Source of the DNA: an uncultured Pelagibacteraceae bacterium
Lineage (GTDB): Bacteria; Pseudomonadota; Alphaproteobacteria; Pelagibacterales; Pelagibacteraceae
Length of the DNA stretch: 40,286 nt
Assembly (NCBI GenBank): GCA_902566785.1
Contig: CACFKI010000007.1
Coordinates: 1-40,286 of the forward strand
Direction of reading: 5' to 3'
Shown here: positions 1 through 7,217 of the stretch, piece after piece
How the letters are laid out: each line of letters opens with the position of its first letter
Position numbering within the stretch: the first letter of the stretch is position 1
Program-made: the position numbers and the translations under genes
Notes under the pieces: model-generated
The model's database searches: none
Seen by the model: the letters and a program-made list of their open reading frames with translations, nothing else
Told to the model about the DNA's origin: nothing

Positions 1-526
1 ACATGCTAGGGAAATAATAGAAAGTTTAGGAGATGGCTCTCTAGATATTGGCTTTTCTGGATACGATCTTCTAAGAGAGAGTGAACAAAATATTCAGAAT
101 AAAATTAAAATTATTAAAAAGTATGAATTTGGAAAAGCTAATTTAGTTATTGCAATCCCTGATGATTGGATTGATGTTCAAACAATAGCTGATCTTGAAG
201 AAATAGCTTTTGAATTTAAAGATAAAAAAAAGAAGAGGTTGAGAGTTAGTACAAAATATTTGAGACTAACAAGAGATTTCTTATACTCAAAAGGTGTAAC
301 ACAGTTTAAACTTGTAAAAAGTTTAGGAAGTACAGAGGTAGCACCATTTACTGGAACTTCAGAGATAATATCAGATATAACTAGCACAGGAGAAACGTTA
401 AAAGCAAATAAATTAAGGATATTAAAAGATGGACAAATTTTAAAATCACAAGCATGTTTAATGATTTCAAAATTTTCTTTCCAAAAATCAGGTATAAAAA
501 AAATTATAAACTTGCTTGGTAAATAA
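1..526 (+). CDS. hisG: ATP phosphoribosyltransferase, 3' part (left edge cuts the gene)
   Basis: HisG condenses ATP with PRPP in the first step of histidine synthesis in the cytoplasm. The frame is open from base 2 to the TAA at 524-526, so about 174 C-terminal residues are present and the true start lies left of the window; the internal ATG at 239 is not the start. Visible HisG features are the LDIGFSGYDLL stretch near the left edge, the segment VSTKYLRLTRDF, and the PRPP-binding-like stretch GSTEVAPFTGTSEIISDI followed by a hydrophobic end. The next gene, rmuC, begins 23 nt downstream on the same strand, so they may share a transcript. The family call is from recognised motifs; whether it is the long or the short HisG form cannot be told from the visible part. 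Confidence 0.88.
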   Translation, partial: HAREIIESLGDGSLDIGFSGYDLLRESEQNIQNKIKIIKKYEFGKANLVIAIPDDWIDVQTIADLEEIAFEFKDKKKKRLRVSTKYLRLTRDFLYSKGVTQFKLVKSLGSTEVAPFTGTSEIISDITSTGETLKANKLRILKDGQILKSQACLMISKFSFQKSGIKKIINLLGK

Positions 527-549
527 ATTATCATAGTATTGAAATAGAT

Positions 550-1605
550 ATGCAAGATTCGTTATTATACTTAATATTAGCCTTAATTGGAGTTATAATT
601 TACTTATTGTTAACATTACGCAAAAATAAGGAAGAGCCAAAAGATAACACTCAGGAGCTTAATAATTTAAAAGAAAGTATCAATACATCGTTTAACAGTA
701 TGTCCAGTTCGTTTAATAGTTTATCAAAAGATGTAACAAGAGATATGACTCAAACTTTGACATCTGTTAATGAAAAAGTTTCTGCATTCAACCTTCAAGT
801 TGAAAATTTGAATAAAAGTCAGGAAGGAATTAATAAAATTTTAGCAGGAGTGAAAAAATATGGGACTCTTGCAGAGTTTAGTTTAGCATCTTTGTTAAAA
901 GATTTATTGCCAGCTTCTCAATTTTTTTCAAACGTAAAGATGAAAGAAGATACATCTGAAAATGTAGAATTTGCAATAAAACTTCAAGGGGATGTTTTGG
1001 TTCCAGTAGATAGTCATTTTCCTGTAGAAAGATTTAAAGCGATAGATGATGCTCATCAAGAAGATGATAAAAAGGCAATCTCAGAAGCCAGAACAAAGTT
1101 AGCCAAGGCTTTTAAAGATAAAGCTAAAAGTGTAAATGAGAAATATATTGTTCCACCGAAAACAACTGATTTTGGTATAGTTTATGCTCCTACAGAAAGC
1201 TTATATAAAGAATTAACTGACTATCAAGACCCTAGTACTAAAGAATTATTAACCCAAGAATTAATGAAAAAATATAAAATTGTAATAATGGGGCCAAATA
1301 CACTTTCAGCATATTTGCAATCTTTACATATGGGTTTCCAGTCATTAAAAGTTCAGAAAGGTGCAACAGAAATTTATAATCATTTAAAAACAATTAGCAC
1401 AAGATTTGCAAAGCATTTTGATAATATAATTGTTCTAAGGAAAAAATTAGAAGAGGCTATGAAAGTGGTAGACTCATTCGGAACAGATGCTAGATCAATT
1501 AATAGATCTTTAGAAAATATTAAAGATCCCGAGCAAGTTGAAAAAGCGGTAAAAACAGAAAATGTTGAAAAGTTTGTTGAGCACTCCAAACAACTTAAAA
1601 ATTAA
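550..1605 (+). CDS. rmuC: RmuC-family DNA recombination/maintenance protein
   Basis: 351 residues. An N-terminal membrane segment (about residues 4-22, rich in Leu/Ile) is followed by a Ser/Asn-rich, probably coiled-coil region (about 30-100) and the RmuC core (about 110-330), with recognisable stretches VLVPVDSHFPVERF, VYAPTESLYKEL and a conserved MGPNTLSAYLQSLHMGFQSL. RmuC proteins are implicated in limiting inversions between short repeats and carry a restriction-endonuclease-like fold, but the biochemical activity is poorly defined. The start at 550 places the membrane anchor at the N terminus as expected for the family. It is followed 36 nt later by a PD-(D/E)XK exonuclease and then by exonuclease I, which suggests a small DNA-end-processing neighbourhood. 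The family call is firm; the exact role is inferred. Confidence 0.88.
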   Translation: MQDSLLYLILALIGVIIYLLLTLRKNKEEPKDNTQELNNLKESINTSFNSMSSSFNSLSKDVTRDMTQTLTSVNEKVSAFNLQVENLNKSQEGINKILAGVKKYGTLAEFSLASLLKDLLPASQFFSNVKMKEDTSENVEFAIKLQGDVLVPVDSHFPVERFKAIDDAHQEDDKKAISEARTKLAKAFKDKAKSVNEKYIVPPKTTDFGIVYAPTESLYKELTDYQDPSTKELLTQELMKKYKIVIMGPNTLSAYLQSLHMGFQSLKVQKGATEIYNHLKTISTRFAKHFDNIIVLRKKLEEAMKVVDSFGTDARSINRSLENIKDPEQVEKAVKTENVEKFVEHSKQLKN

Positions 1606-1641
1606 TTTCATTTTCAAATTAAATATATTTATAAAGACATA

Positions 1642-2328
1642 ATGAAGTGGAATAACAAATTTAATTATCCCAAATCCCTAAGATCAATTGAAAATGGAAT
1701 GAGAAAATATTTATTCAATGATGAAAAATTACCCAGTGTTACCACTATTTTGCAAGCAACAAAATCAGAAGAGGATAAGGCAGCTTTAGAAAATTGGAAA
1801 CTAAGAGTAGGCTATAAAGCTGCAAATAAAATTAAAACTGAGGCATCTAACAGGGGTACATCAATGCATTCATATATAGAAAACTTTCTTCGAGGAAGAG
1901 TCAATGAGAGTTTTTTTGATAGTAACGAACAATATAAAAACATGGCTAAAGAGATAATAGACAAAGGTATTAAAGGAAAATTAGAAGAAATATATGGAAT
2001 GGAAACCACACTCTATTATCCAGAAAAATATGCCGGTACAGCAGATTTAATAGGAGTTTACCAAGGAAGAGAATGTTGTGTTGATTTCAAACAGAGTAAT
2101 AAGTTAAAAAAAGTAGAATACATTCAAGATTACTTCTTGCAATTAGGTGCATATACTCTAGCACATAATTTTGTTTACAAAACCAATATTACATTAGGAA
2201 TAATACTGTTATGTACTGTGGACAACCTTTATCAAGAATTTAAAATAGAAGGACCAGAATTAGAATCATATCAAAATTTATTTTTAGGTAGAGTAAAAAA
2301 GTTTTATGAAATTAACAATTTGAGTTGA
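1642..2328 (+). CDS. MGME1-like PD-(D/E)XK single-strand exonuclease
   Basis: 228 residues. The sequence closely follows the layout of human mitochondrial genome maintenance exonuclease 1 (MGME1): an N-terminal LPSVTTILQATK stretch (residues 30-41), the RGTSMHSYIE helix with H76 and E80 typical of RecB/Cas4-like nucleases, then YAGTADLIGVYQGRECCVDFK with D135, D148 and K150. The 13-residue spacing between the two Asp and the DxK match MGME1 D238, D251 and K253 as I recall them. Q167 in QLGAYTLAHN fits the trailing RecB-type QxxxY-like motif. Similar small exonucleases also occur in phages that infect this group, so a phage origin is possible. It probably degrades single-stranded DNA ends with Mg2+. 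Neighbours RmuC and exonuclease I also act on DNA. The fold call is strong; substrate and polarity are inferred. Confidence 0.8.
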   Translation: MKWNNKFNYPKSLRSIENGMRKYLFNDEKLPSVTTILQATKSEEDKAALENWKLRVGYKAANKIKTEASNRGTSMHSYIENFLRGRVNESFFDSNEQYKNMAKEIIDKGIKGKLEEIYGMETTLYYPEKYAGTADLIGVYQGRECCVDFKQSNKLKKVEYIQDYFLQLGAYTLAHNFVYKTNITLGIILLCTVDNLYQEFKIEGPELESYQNLFLGRVKKFYEINNLS

Positions 2329-2340
2329 CTTTTATATAAT
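2312..2340 (+). promoter_or_regulatory. Promoter for sbcB/exoI and its leader
   Basis: A -35 TTAACA (2312-2317, five of six consensus bases) lies 17 nt from a perfect -10 TATAAT (2335-2340), giving an expected start near 2347. The -35 sits inside the end of the preceding exonuclease gene. The transcript would have an untranslated leader of about 105 nt before the sbcB ATG at 2452. This is one of the best promoter matches in the window, but TATAAT also occurs by chance in DNA this AT-rich. Confidence 0.5.
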
Positions 2341-2359
2341 AATTTATAAAAGAAATAAT

Positions 2360-2439
2360 ACTAACTAAAGCTACTTGTTTAGATGCAAATGTGTTAGTTC
2401 CAATTAAAAAATCTAAACACCCATCGAAACAAAGCTTTA
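2360..2439 (+). promoter_or_regulatory. Possible structured 5' leader (cis-regulatory RNA) of sbcB/exoI
   Basis: Within a 123-nt gap there are nested perfect complements. TAAAGCT (2366-2372) pairs with AGCTTTA (2433-2439). TGTTTAGAT (2376-2384) pairs with ATCTAAACA (2411-2419). A weak five-pair hairpin could form in the loop around 2394-2408. In addition ACTAAC (2360-2365) is complementary to GTTAGT (2393-2398) in the loop of the nine-pair stem, which would make a pseudoknot stacked on the outer stem. The outer stem ends directly at the AAAAGG ribosome-binding site (2439-2444), eight bases before the ATG, so folding could affect translation. No known riboswitch family was recognised. A nine-pair match is not very rare in DNA of this composition, hence modest confidence. 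Confidence 0.35.
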
Positions 2440-2451
2440 AAAGGTTATTAT

Positions 2452-3882
2452 ATGAATTTAGCTATTTGGGATATTGAGTCTTCAAGCGCCAGTACTGATT
2501 TTGGTAGTATAATTGAAATAGGCGGTGTACTCGTCAACGAAGATTTTAAAGAATTAGATAGATTCAACTTAAGATGCAGACTTCCTGAGGGAGAAATTCC
2601 TCAAGCGATGGCACTGATAGTTAATAAAACAAGTATTAAACAACTTACTCAGGGTAATCTTAGCCACTATCAAATGCTTGGTGAAGTTGAAAAAATTTTT
2701 AAGAAGTGGTCGCCCTCTATTTTTTGCGGTTGGAGCAATATAGGATTTGATGATGAAATGATAAGAAAAGAATTTTTCAAAGGTATAAGATATCCTTATA
2801 TTACTAATGCATCACCAAATAAAAGGCATGATGGTATTAATATAGCAAGGGCTGCTTATGCTGTAGATCCTAATGTTTTGGAGACAGAAATAAATGAAAA
2901 AAATAATCCAGTTTTTAAATTAGAATCATTATCTCGTATGCAAGGATTAGACTCAAGCGATGCTCATAGCGCTCTAACTGATTCAATTTTAACTTCTAAA
3001 ATTTTAGAAATAATTAAAAAAAAACAGCCAAACACATGGGATATGTTCTTAAGGACTGGTAATAAATCTGATACAGAGACAATTTTTAAAAAAGAGGACA
3101 TAATTACTCTTAATGAATATTTTTATGGAAAATCGAGACTTTATTTGTGTGCTCCTTTACATCCAAAATATTGTATACACCCAATTTATAACTGGGGCCA
3201 AGCAGTAGATTTAAGAGTAGATGTTGAACCTCTATTAAATATGTCAATTAATGAGTTAAGAATTGAAATGAAAAAAACCCCTAAATTTTTGAGAACAATT
3301 AGATCAAATAAAGCTCCGATAATACTTGATGCAAAGTATGGTATGAAAGTTGAACCTTACAATGCAATGGATAAAAGTTTAATATTAAAAAGAGCAAAAC
3401 TAATCAAAGAAAATGAAAAATTCAGTCAAAATATTTTGACTGCATTAAGAGAAATTGCAGAGGAGAAGGAACAATCTAAATCACAAGAGGATATTTATGC
3501 TGAAGAGAGCATTTATCAAAAATTTACTTCAAATAAAGATACATCATTATTTCCTTCTTGGCATAACGCCTCATGGAAAGACAAATTGAGTCTTCTTGAT
3601 AAATTTGAAGATGAAAGACTAATTGGATTTGGAAAAAAAATAATTTATCAAGAATCTCCTGAGACTTTGCCAAAGGATATGTTTAAATCAATTAAAAGAT
3701 CAATTGCTAAAAGGATCTTAAGTGAGAAAGCAGAAAAATGGTGGACAGTATCTACATGTTATAATGAGATAGATACGCTTAGAGATAAGTATTCAAATGA
3801 AAATGATCATGAAAAATTAAAGTTTTTAGATGAATTAAATAATTATGTTATGTCAATACAAAAAAAATATGAAAATTCTTAA
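2452..3882 (+). CDS. sbcB: Exodeoxyribonuclease I
   Basis: 476 residues, the usual size for exonuclease I, which degrades single-stranded DNA 3' to 5' in recombination and mismatch repair. The DEDD catalytic set is visible: D7 and E9 in AIWDIES, D100/D101 in GWSNIGFDDEMIRKEFF, and H172 with D177 in DAHSALTDSIL. The remainder (about 200-476) corresponds to the SH3-like and helical C-terminal domains that make the DNA-binding groove, with the DLRVDVEPLLNMS stretch typical of the family. The ATG at 2452 is preceded by AAAAGG at the right distance, and the frame upstream is open but has no ATG. It is separated from the upstream exonuclease gene by a 123-nt leader with its own promoter, and followed 66 nt later by trxA. 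Confidence 0.93.
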   Translation: MNLAIWDIESSSASTDFGSIIEIGGVLVNEDFKELDRFNLRCRLPEGEIPQAMALIVNKTSIKQLTQGNLSHYQMLGEVEKIFKKWSPSIFCGWSNIGFDDEMIRKEFFKGIRYPYITNASPNKRHDGINIARAAYAVDPNVLETEINEKNNPVFKLESLSRMQGLDSSDAHSALTDSILTSKILEIIKKKQPNTWDMFLRTGNKSDTETIFKKEDIITLNEYFYGKSRLYLCAPLHPKYCIHPIYNWGQAVDLRVDVEPLLNMSINELRIEMKKTPKFLRTIRSNKAPIILDAKYGMKVEPYNAMDKSLILKRAKLIKENEKFSQNILTALREIAEEKEQSKSQEDIYAEESIYQKFTSNKDTSLFPSWHNASWKDKLSLLDKFEDERLIGFGKKIIYQESPETLPKDMFKSIKRSIAKRILSEKAEKWWTVSTCYNEIDTLRDKYSNENDHEKLKFLDELNNYVMSIQKKYENS

Positions 3883-3914
3883 TGTGGATAATGATAAAAA
3901 ATTTTTTTTTTCTA

Positions 3915-3942
3915 TTGAATAAAAATTAATTCTCAATATATA
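3915..3942 (+). promoter_or_regulatory. Likely promoter for trxA
   Basis: TTGAAT (3915-3920) lies 16 nt from TATATA (3937-3942). The predicted start would fall at about 3948-3950, on the trxA ATG (3949), which would make the mRNA leaderless or nearly so. The T-rich run at about 3901-3911 lies between sbcB and this promoter and has no GC stem before it, so I do not call it a terminator. Confidence 0.35.
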
Positions 3943-3948
3943 GAACCT

Positions 3949-4269
3949 ATGGCAACATTAAATGTAACTGATGAAAACTTTGAAAAAGAAGTAATTAATT
4001 CTTCAAAGCCTACTATTGTAGATTTTTGGGCAGAATGGTGTGGACCATGCAAACAAATAGCACCAACACTTGAAGAAATTTCAAACGAAATGTCAGATCA
4101 AGTTGTAATTGCAAAACATAACATAGATAATGAGCCCAATACTCCTACGAAATATGGAATTCGAGGGATTCCCACAATGCTCCTATTTAAAGATGGAGAG
4201 CTAAAAGCTACAAAAGTTGGAGCAACTACAAAATCAAATATAGTTGCATGGATTAAAGAGAATATTTAA
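3949..4269 (+). CDS. trxA: Thioredoxin 1
   Basis: 106 residues, a single thioredoxin domain of normal length. The redox motif WCGPC (C31, C34) sits in FWAEWCGPCKQ, and the cis-proline loop RGIPT is at about residues 72-76. It reduces protein disulphides in the cytoplasm and serves as electron donor to reductases such as ribonucleotide reductase. The stop codon shares the tetramer TTAA (4266-4269) with the stop of folC on the opposite strand, so the two genes converge with a 4-nt overlap. trxA next to folC is a common alphaproteobacterial arrangement. Confidence 0.96.
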   Translation: MATLNVTDENFEKEVINSSKPTIVDFWAEWCGPCKQIAPTLEEISNEMSDQVVIAKHNIDNEPNTPTKYGIRGIPTMLLFKDGELKATKVGATTKSNIVAWIKENI

Positions 4270-5534
4270 TTTAATTTTAAAATCTCTCCACAAAGATATA
4301 AAGAGCCTAAACATAAAATAATATTATTATTATTATTTGATGAAATTGAACTAATACTTTCTTCTATACTATTAGAAAGGCTAATAATTGTTTTAATATT
4401 TATTAATTTTTGTTTTAATTGCTCTTTTAATATTGCTCCTTCGTTATTTGGAATATTAATTAAGGTAATTGATTTTACAATTCCTTCGAAAATTTTAATA
4501 AATTCATAATGATCTTTATCCTTCATCATCCCAATTATTAAATTTACATCCTGGCTTTGTTGTTTGATCCAATTTGAAATTGACAATGATGCTGAAATAT
4601 TATGACCACCATCTATTATCAATTTATTATTTTTAGCTAAATCTTTTAATTTTCCAGATTTAATTTCATGCAGACGTCCCTTAAGCTTAATATTTTGTAT
4701 TCCCTTTTTTATACAATCATCTTTAACCTTAAAAATTTTTCTTGATGCTGCAATTGAGGTACTAATATTATATAATTGATGTTCACCAAGAATATTAGGT
4801 TCAGGTAAAATCAATTCGCCTTGATCATCTTGATATTGAATAAAACCATTTTCAGACTTAGAAATATTGAAATTTTTACCAAAATAATATTTTTCAGATT
4901 TATTATTTTCTAATGACTTCTCTATCTTAATTCTAATATCCTCTGTAACTTGTTTATTAATAAAAATATTTGAATTTAATAGTTTATTAGTTTTTTCATA
5001 TATCACACCTTCTATACTCTTATTTTGTAACCACTGAAAATGATCATTGTGTATTACACCTAAAAGAGTAAATAAGTTTTCTTTAAATACATTTGTACTA
5101 TCATATTGATGAAACAAACCAGCTTCAATTATATTTATATTATCTTTATAATTTTCTGCATATTTAATAAAAGCACATGTGAGGATCTCAAATACAGTTG
5201 CATTATCATCGCCCAGAACTTTTTCAATATCATTTAATAAATCAATTAGGTTTTCTTCAGTTATTTCATTGTCATTAAAGATAAATCTTTCAGTATATGA
5301 CTTCAAATGGGGAGAAGTATAAAAGTTACACTTATATCCATTTACATTTAGTATAGATTTAAGGGAGTAACCCATTGAAGCTTTAGCATTTGTTCCAACT
5401 ATGCTCACGATGTTTTTTATTTTATCTTGTGGATTTCCTAATTTTTTTAAAAGATTAAATGTTCTACCTAGCGATAGGTCTAATTTTTTTTTATGATGCT
5501 TCTCTAGTCTCAGTAATAAGTTCTGAAGTTTCAT
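4266..5534 (-). CDS. folC: Folylpolyglutamate synthase / dihydrofolate synthase
   Basis: 422 residues. FolC adds glutamate to dihydropteroate and to reduced folates using ATP. Family landmarks in order are LEKHHKKKLDLSLGRTFNLL at the N terminus, a P-loop-like segment (residues 47-53), FYTSPHLKSYTERF, EAGLFHQYDSTNV, the Mur-ligase-like GEHQLYNISTSIAA, KGRLHEI and IIDGGHNISAS. Two motifs depart from the usual form: the loop reads GTNAKAS rather than GTNGKGS, and the EVGLGGRLDATN box has become EAGLFHQYDSTN. The gene overlaps accD by 44 nt. Because the conserved N-terminal helix is inside the overlap, the start at 5534 is needed and the overlap is real. It ends the 14-gene minus-strand cluster and converges on trxA. 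Confidence 0.9.
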   Translation of the reverse strand: MKLQNLLLRLEKHHKKKLDLSLGRTFNLLKKLGNPQDKIKNIVSIVGTNAKASMGYSLKSILNVNGYKCNFYTSPHLKSYTERFIFNDNEITEENLIDLLNDIEKVLGDDNATVFEILTCAFIKYAENYKDNINIIEAGLFHQYDSTNVFKENLFTLLGVIHNDHFQWLQNKSIEGVIYEKTNKLLNSNIFINKQVTEDIRIKIEKSLENNKSEKYYFGKNFNISKSENGFIQYQDDQGELILPEPNILGEHQLYNISTSIAASRKIFKVKDDCIKKGIQNIKLKGRLHEIKSGKLKDLAKNNKLIIDGGHNISASLSISNWIKQQSQDVNLIIGMMKDKDHYEFIKIFEGIVKSITLINIPNNEGAILKEQLKQKLINIKTIISLSNSIEESISSISSNNNNNIILCLGSLYLCGEILKLN

Positions 5535-6420
5535 TTGAATTCTCAGACTTTACCTCAGAATTTTTCTTTAGCAATATATCAAGTAAATTACCTATTTCTT
5601 TTGATAAATCTTTTCTATTTATCACTTTATCTACAAAGCCATGTTTTTCTACAAATTCAGCAGTTTGAAAATCTTGGCTTAACTCTTCTTTTACTGTAGC
5701 TTGAATGACTCTTTTTCCAGCAAAAGCAATCAAACAACCACTTTCAGCAAAATGAACATCACCTAACATTGCAAATGATGCTGTAATTCCACCTGCTGTT
5801 GGATCTGTAAAACATACAATGTAAGGAAGGTTATTTTTTTTTAATTCATTAATAGCTAAAGTTGTTCTTGTCATATTTGCTAGCGCAATTGGACTTTCAA
5901 ACATTCTTTGACCACCTCCACATGGAAAAAAAACATAGGGTGTTTGATTATCTATCGCATGTTGAACTCCATAAATAATTGCTTCACCCTCAGCTGCTCC
6001 AACCGACCCACCTATGAAATCAAAATTTATTGCACCAGCAGTAACTTGAATCCCATTAATAGAACCTTTTGCTATCATAACTGCACAATTTTGGTTTGTT
6101 TTTTTTCTTGCCTGTTCCAACCTATCTTTGTAGCTTTTTGTATCTTTCCAGTTTAATGGATCTTCAGAGGGTTGAGGTGTATCTAAAATTTCATATTTAT
6201 TTTTACCAAAAAAAATATCAAATCTCTGTCTGCAACTAATTCTATGATGTTTTCCACATGAACTACATATCCATAAATTATTTTCAAGATCTTTTTTTAA
6301 GATAGGCCCCTTACAACAACTTGTCCAATCCGAGTTTTCCATATCTTCTTTTGATGGCCTTTTTTTTAGAACTTTTTTAATTCTTTCACCAAAATTTTTA
6401 GCTTTAGTTAACCAATTCAT
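5491..6420 (-). CDS. accD: Acetyl-CoA carboxylase carboxyltransferase subunit beta
   Basis: 309 residues. With AccA (28397-29503 here) it transfers the carboxyl group from biotin to acetyl-CoA, the committed step of fatty-acid synthesis. The crotonase-like core is clear, for example GSVGAAEGEAIIYGVQHAI, FFPCGGGQRMFES and CFTDPTAGGITASFAMLGD. The N-terminal zinc ribbon looks degenerate: after W32 the first Cys pair is adjacent (C35-C36) instead of CxxC, whereas the second pair (C52, C55 in WICSSCGKHHR) is normal. The last 20 or so residues are an acidic Ser/Glu-rich tail that overlaps the start of folC. The start codon overlaps the trpA stop by 4 nt, implying translational coupling. Confidence 0.95.
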   Translation of the reverse strand: MNWLTKAKNFGERIKKVLKKRPSKEDMENSDWTSCCKGPILKKDLENNLWICSSCGKHHRISCRQRFDIFFGKNKYEILDTPQPSEDPLNWKDTKSYKDRLEQARKKTNQNCAVMIAKGSINGIQVTAGAINFDFIGGSVGAAEGEAIIYGVQHAIDNQTPYVFFPCGGGQRMFESPIALANMTRTTLAINELKKNNLPYIVCFTDPTAGGITASFAMLGDVHFAESGCLIAFAGKRVIQATVKEELSQDFQTAEFVEKHGFVDKVINRKDLSKEIGNLLDILLKKNSEVKSENSNETSELITETREAS

Positions 6421-7217
6421 AAATTTAAATTTTTTAATTTCCTCACCAATCTAACTATATTTGTGACAGGATTTTGTCTACAGTTTAAACTTCTTGTAAT
6501 TTCCTTACAAATAGCACTTCCAACAACTAATCCATCAGCTTTATTCAAATTTTTTATTGATTTTTCAGTTATACCAAATCCTATAACAATGTGTTTTTTT
6601 GGATTAATTTTTTTAATCTTATTATATTTTAATAGTATAGTCTTTGGTGATACCTTTAATTTTCCACCAGTTGTTGAGAGCATGCTTATATAGTAAAGCA
6701 TACTATGAGAGTCACGTATAATATTTTTAAGTCTTTTATTTGAAGTTGTAGGTGAAATAAGTTGTATGAAACAAATTGATTTTTTCTTACATTTTTTTGA
6801 AAAAACTTTATTTTCTGGCCAAGGCAGATCCACAACAATTAATCCATTGACTCCAAATTTTTTACAATCATTTAAAAATTTATTTTCTCCATATTGATAA
6901 ATCATATTGTAGTAACCCATAAGTATTATTGGTTTTGGGTTTTTACTTTTTTTAAAATTATTAACAATTTGAAAAATATTTTTTAATTTAATGCCATTTT
7001 TAATTGCCCTATATGAACTTGTTTGTATTTGGCTACCATCAGCAACTGGGGTATTATGGGGTATACCAACTTCAAGAATATCAGCATAATTAGATATTGA
7101 TTTTAATATTTCCAAAGACTGCTTTTTTGAGCTGTCACCTGCTACAGTATAAGTTAATAAAGCTGGTCTCCTCTGATATTTTGACTTTTTGAAAGCGGCA
7201 TTGATTGAGTCAGGCAT
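6417..7217 (-). CDS. trpA: Tryptophan synthase alpha chain
   Basis: 266 residues. TrpA cleaves indole-3-glycerol phosphate to indole and glyceraldehyde 3-phosphate and passes indole to TrpB. The two catalytic residues are present at exactly the classical positions: E49 in LEVGIPHNTP and D60 in VADGSQIQ. Other landmarks are GYYNMIYQYG, GLIVVDLPWPE and the phosphate-binding end GFGITEKS and VVGSAICK. The active-site loop region (STTGGKL) differs somewhat from the common GVTG form. It overlaps trpB upstream by 8 nt and accD downstream by 4 nt, so it is part of one translationally coupled block. Confidence 0.93.
   Translation of the reverse strand: MPDSINAAFKKSKYQRRPALLTYTVAGDSSKKQSLEILKSISNYADILEVGIPHNTPVADGSQIQTSSYRAIKNGIKLKNIFQIVNNFKKSKNPKPIILMGYYNMIYQYGENKFLNDCKKFGVNGLIVVDLPWPENKVFSKKCKKKSICFIQLISPTTSNKRLKNIIRDSHSMLYYISMLSTTGGKLKVSPKTILLKYNKIKKINPKKHIVIGFGITEKSIKNLNKADGLVVGSAICKEITRSLNCRQNPVTNIVRLVRKLKNLNL

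Noticed and set aside
239-526. A separate 95-residue gene starting at ATG 239
   Set aside because: The same frame is open to base 2 and reads as continuous HisG sequence, so this ATG is internal.
2329-2352. Perfect inverted repeat CTTTTATA...TATAAAAG right after the exonuclease stop, as a terminator
   Set aside because: The stem has only one G/C pair, no T run follows, and it overlaps the perfect TATAAT of the sbcB promoter, which explains the sequence better.
3897-3914. A-run/T-run at the end of sbcB as an intrinsic terminator
   Set aside because: An A6-T10 palindrome without any GC stem is expected by chance here and is not a convincing terminator.
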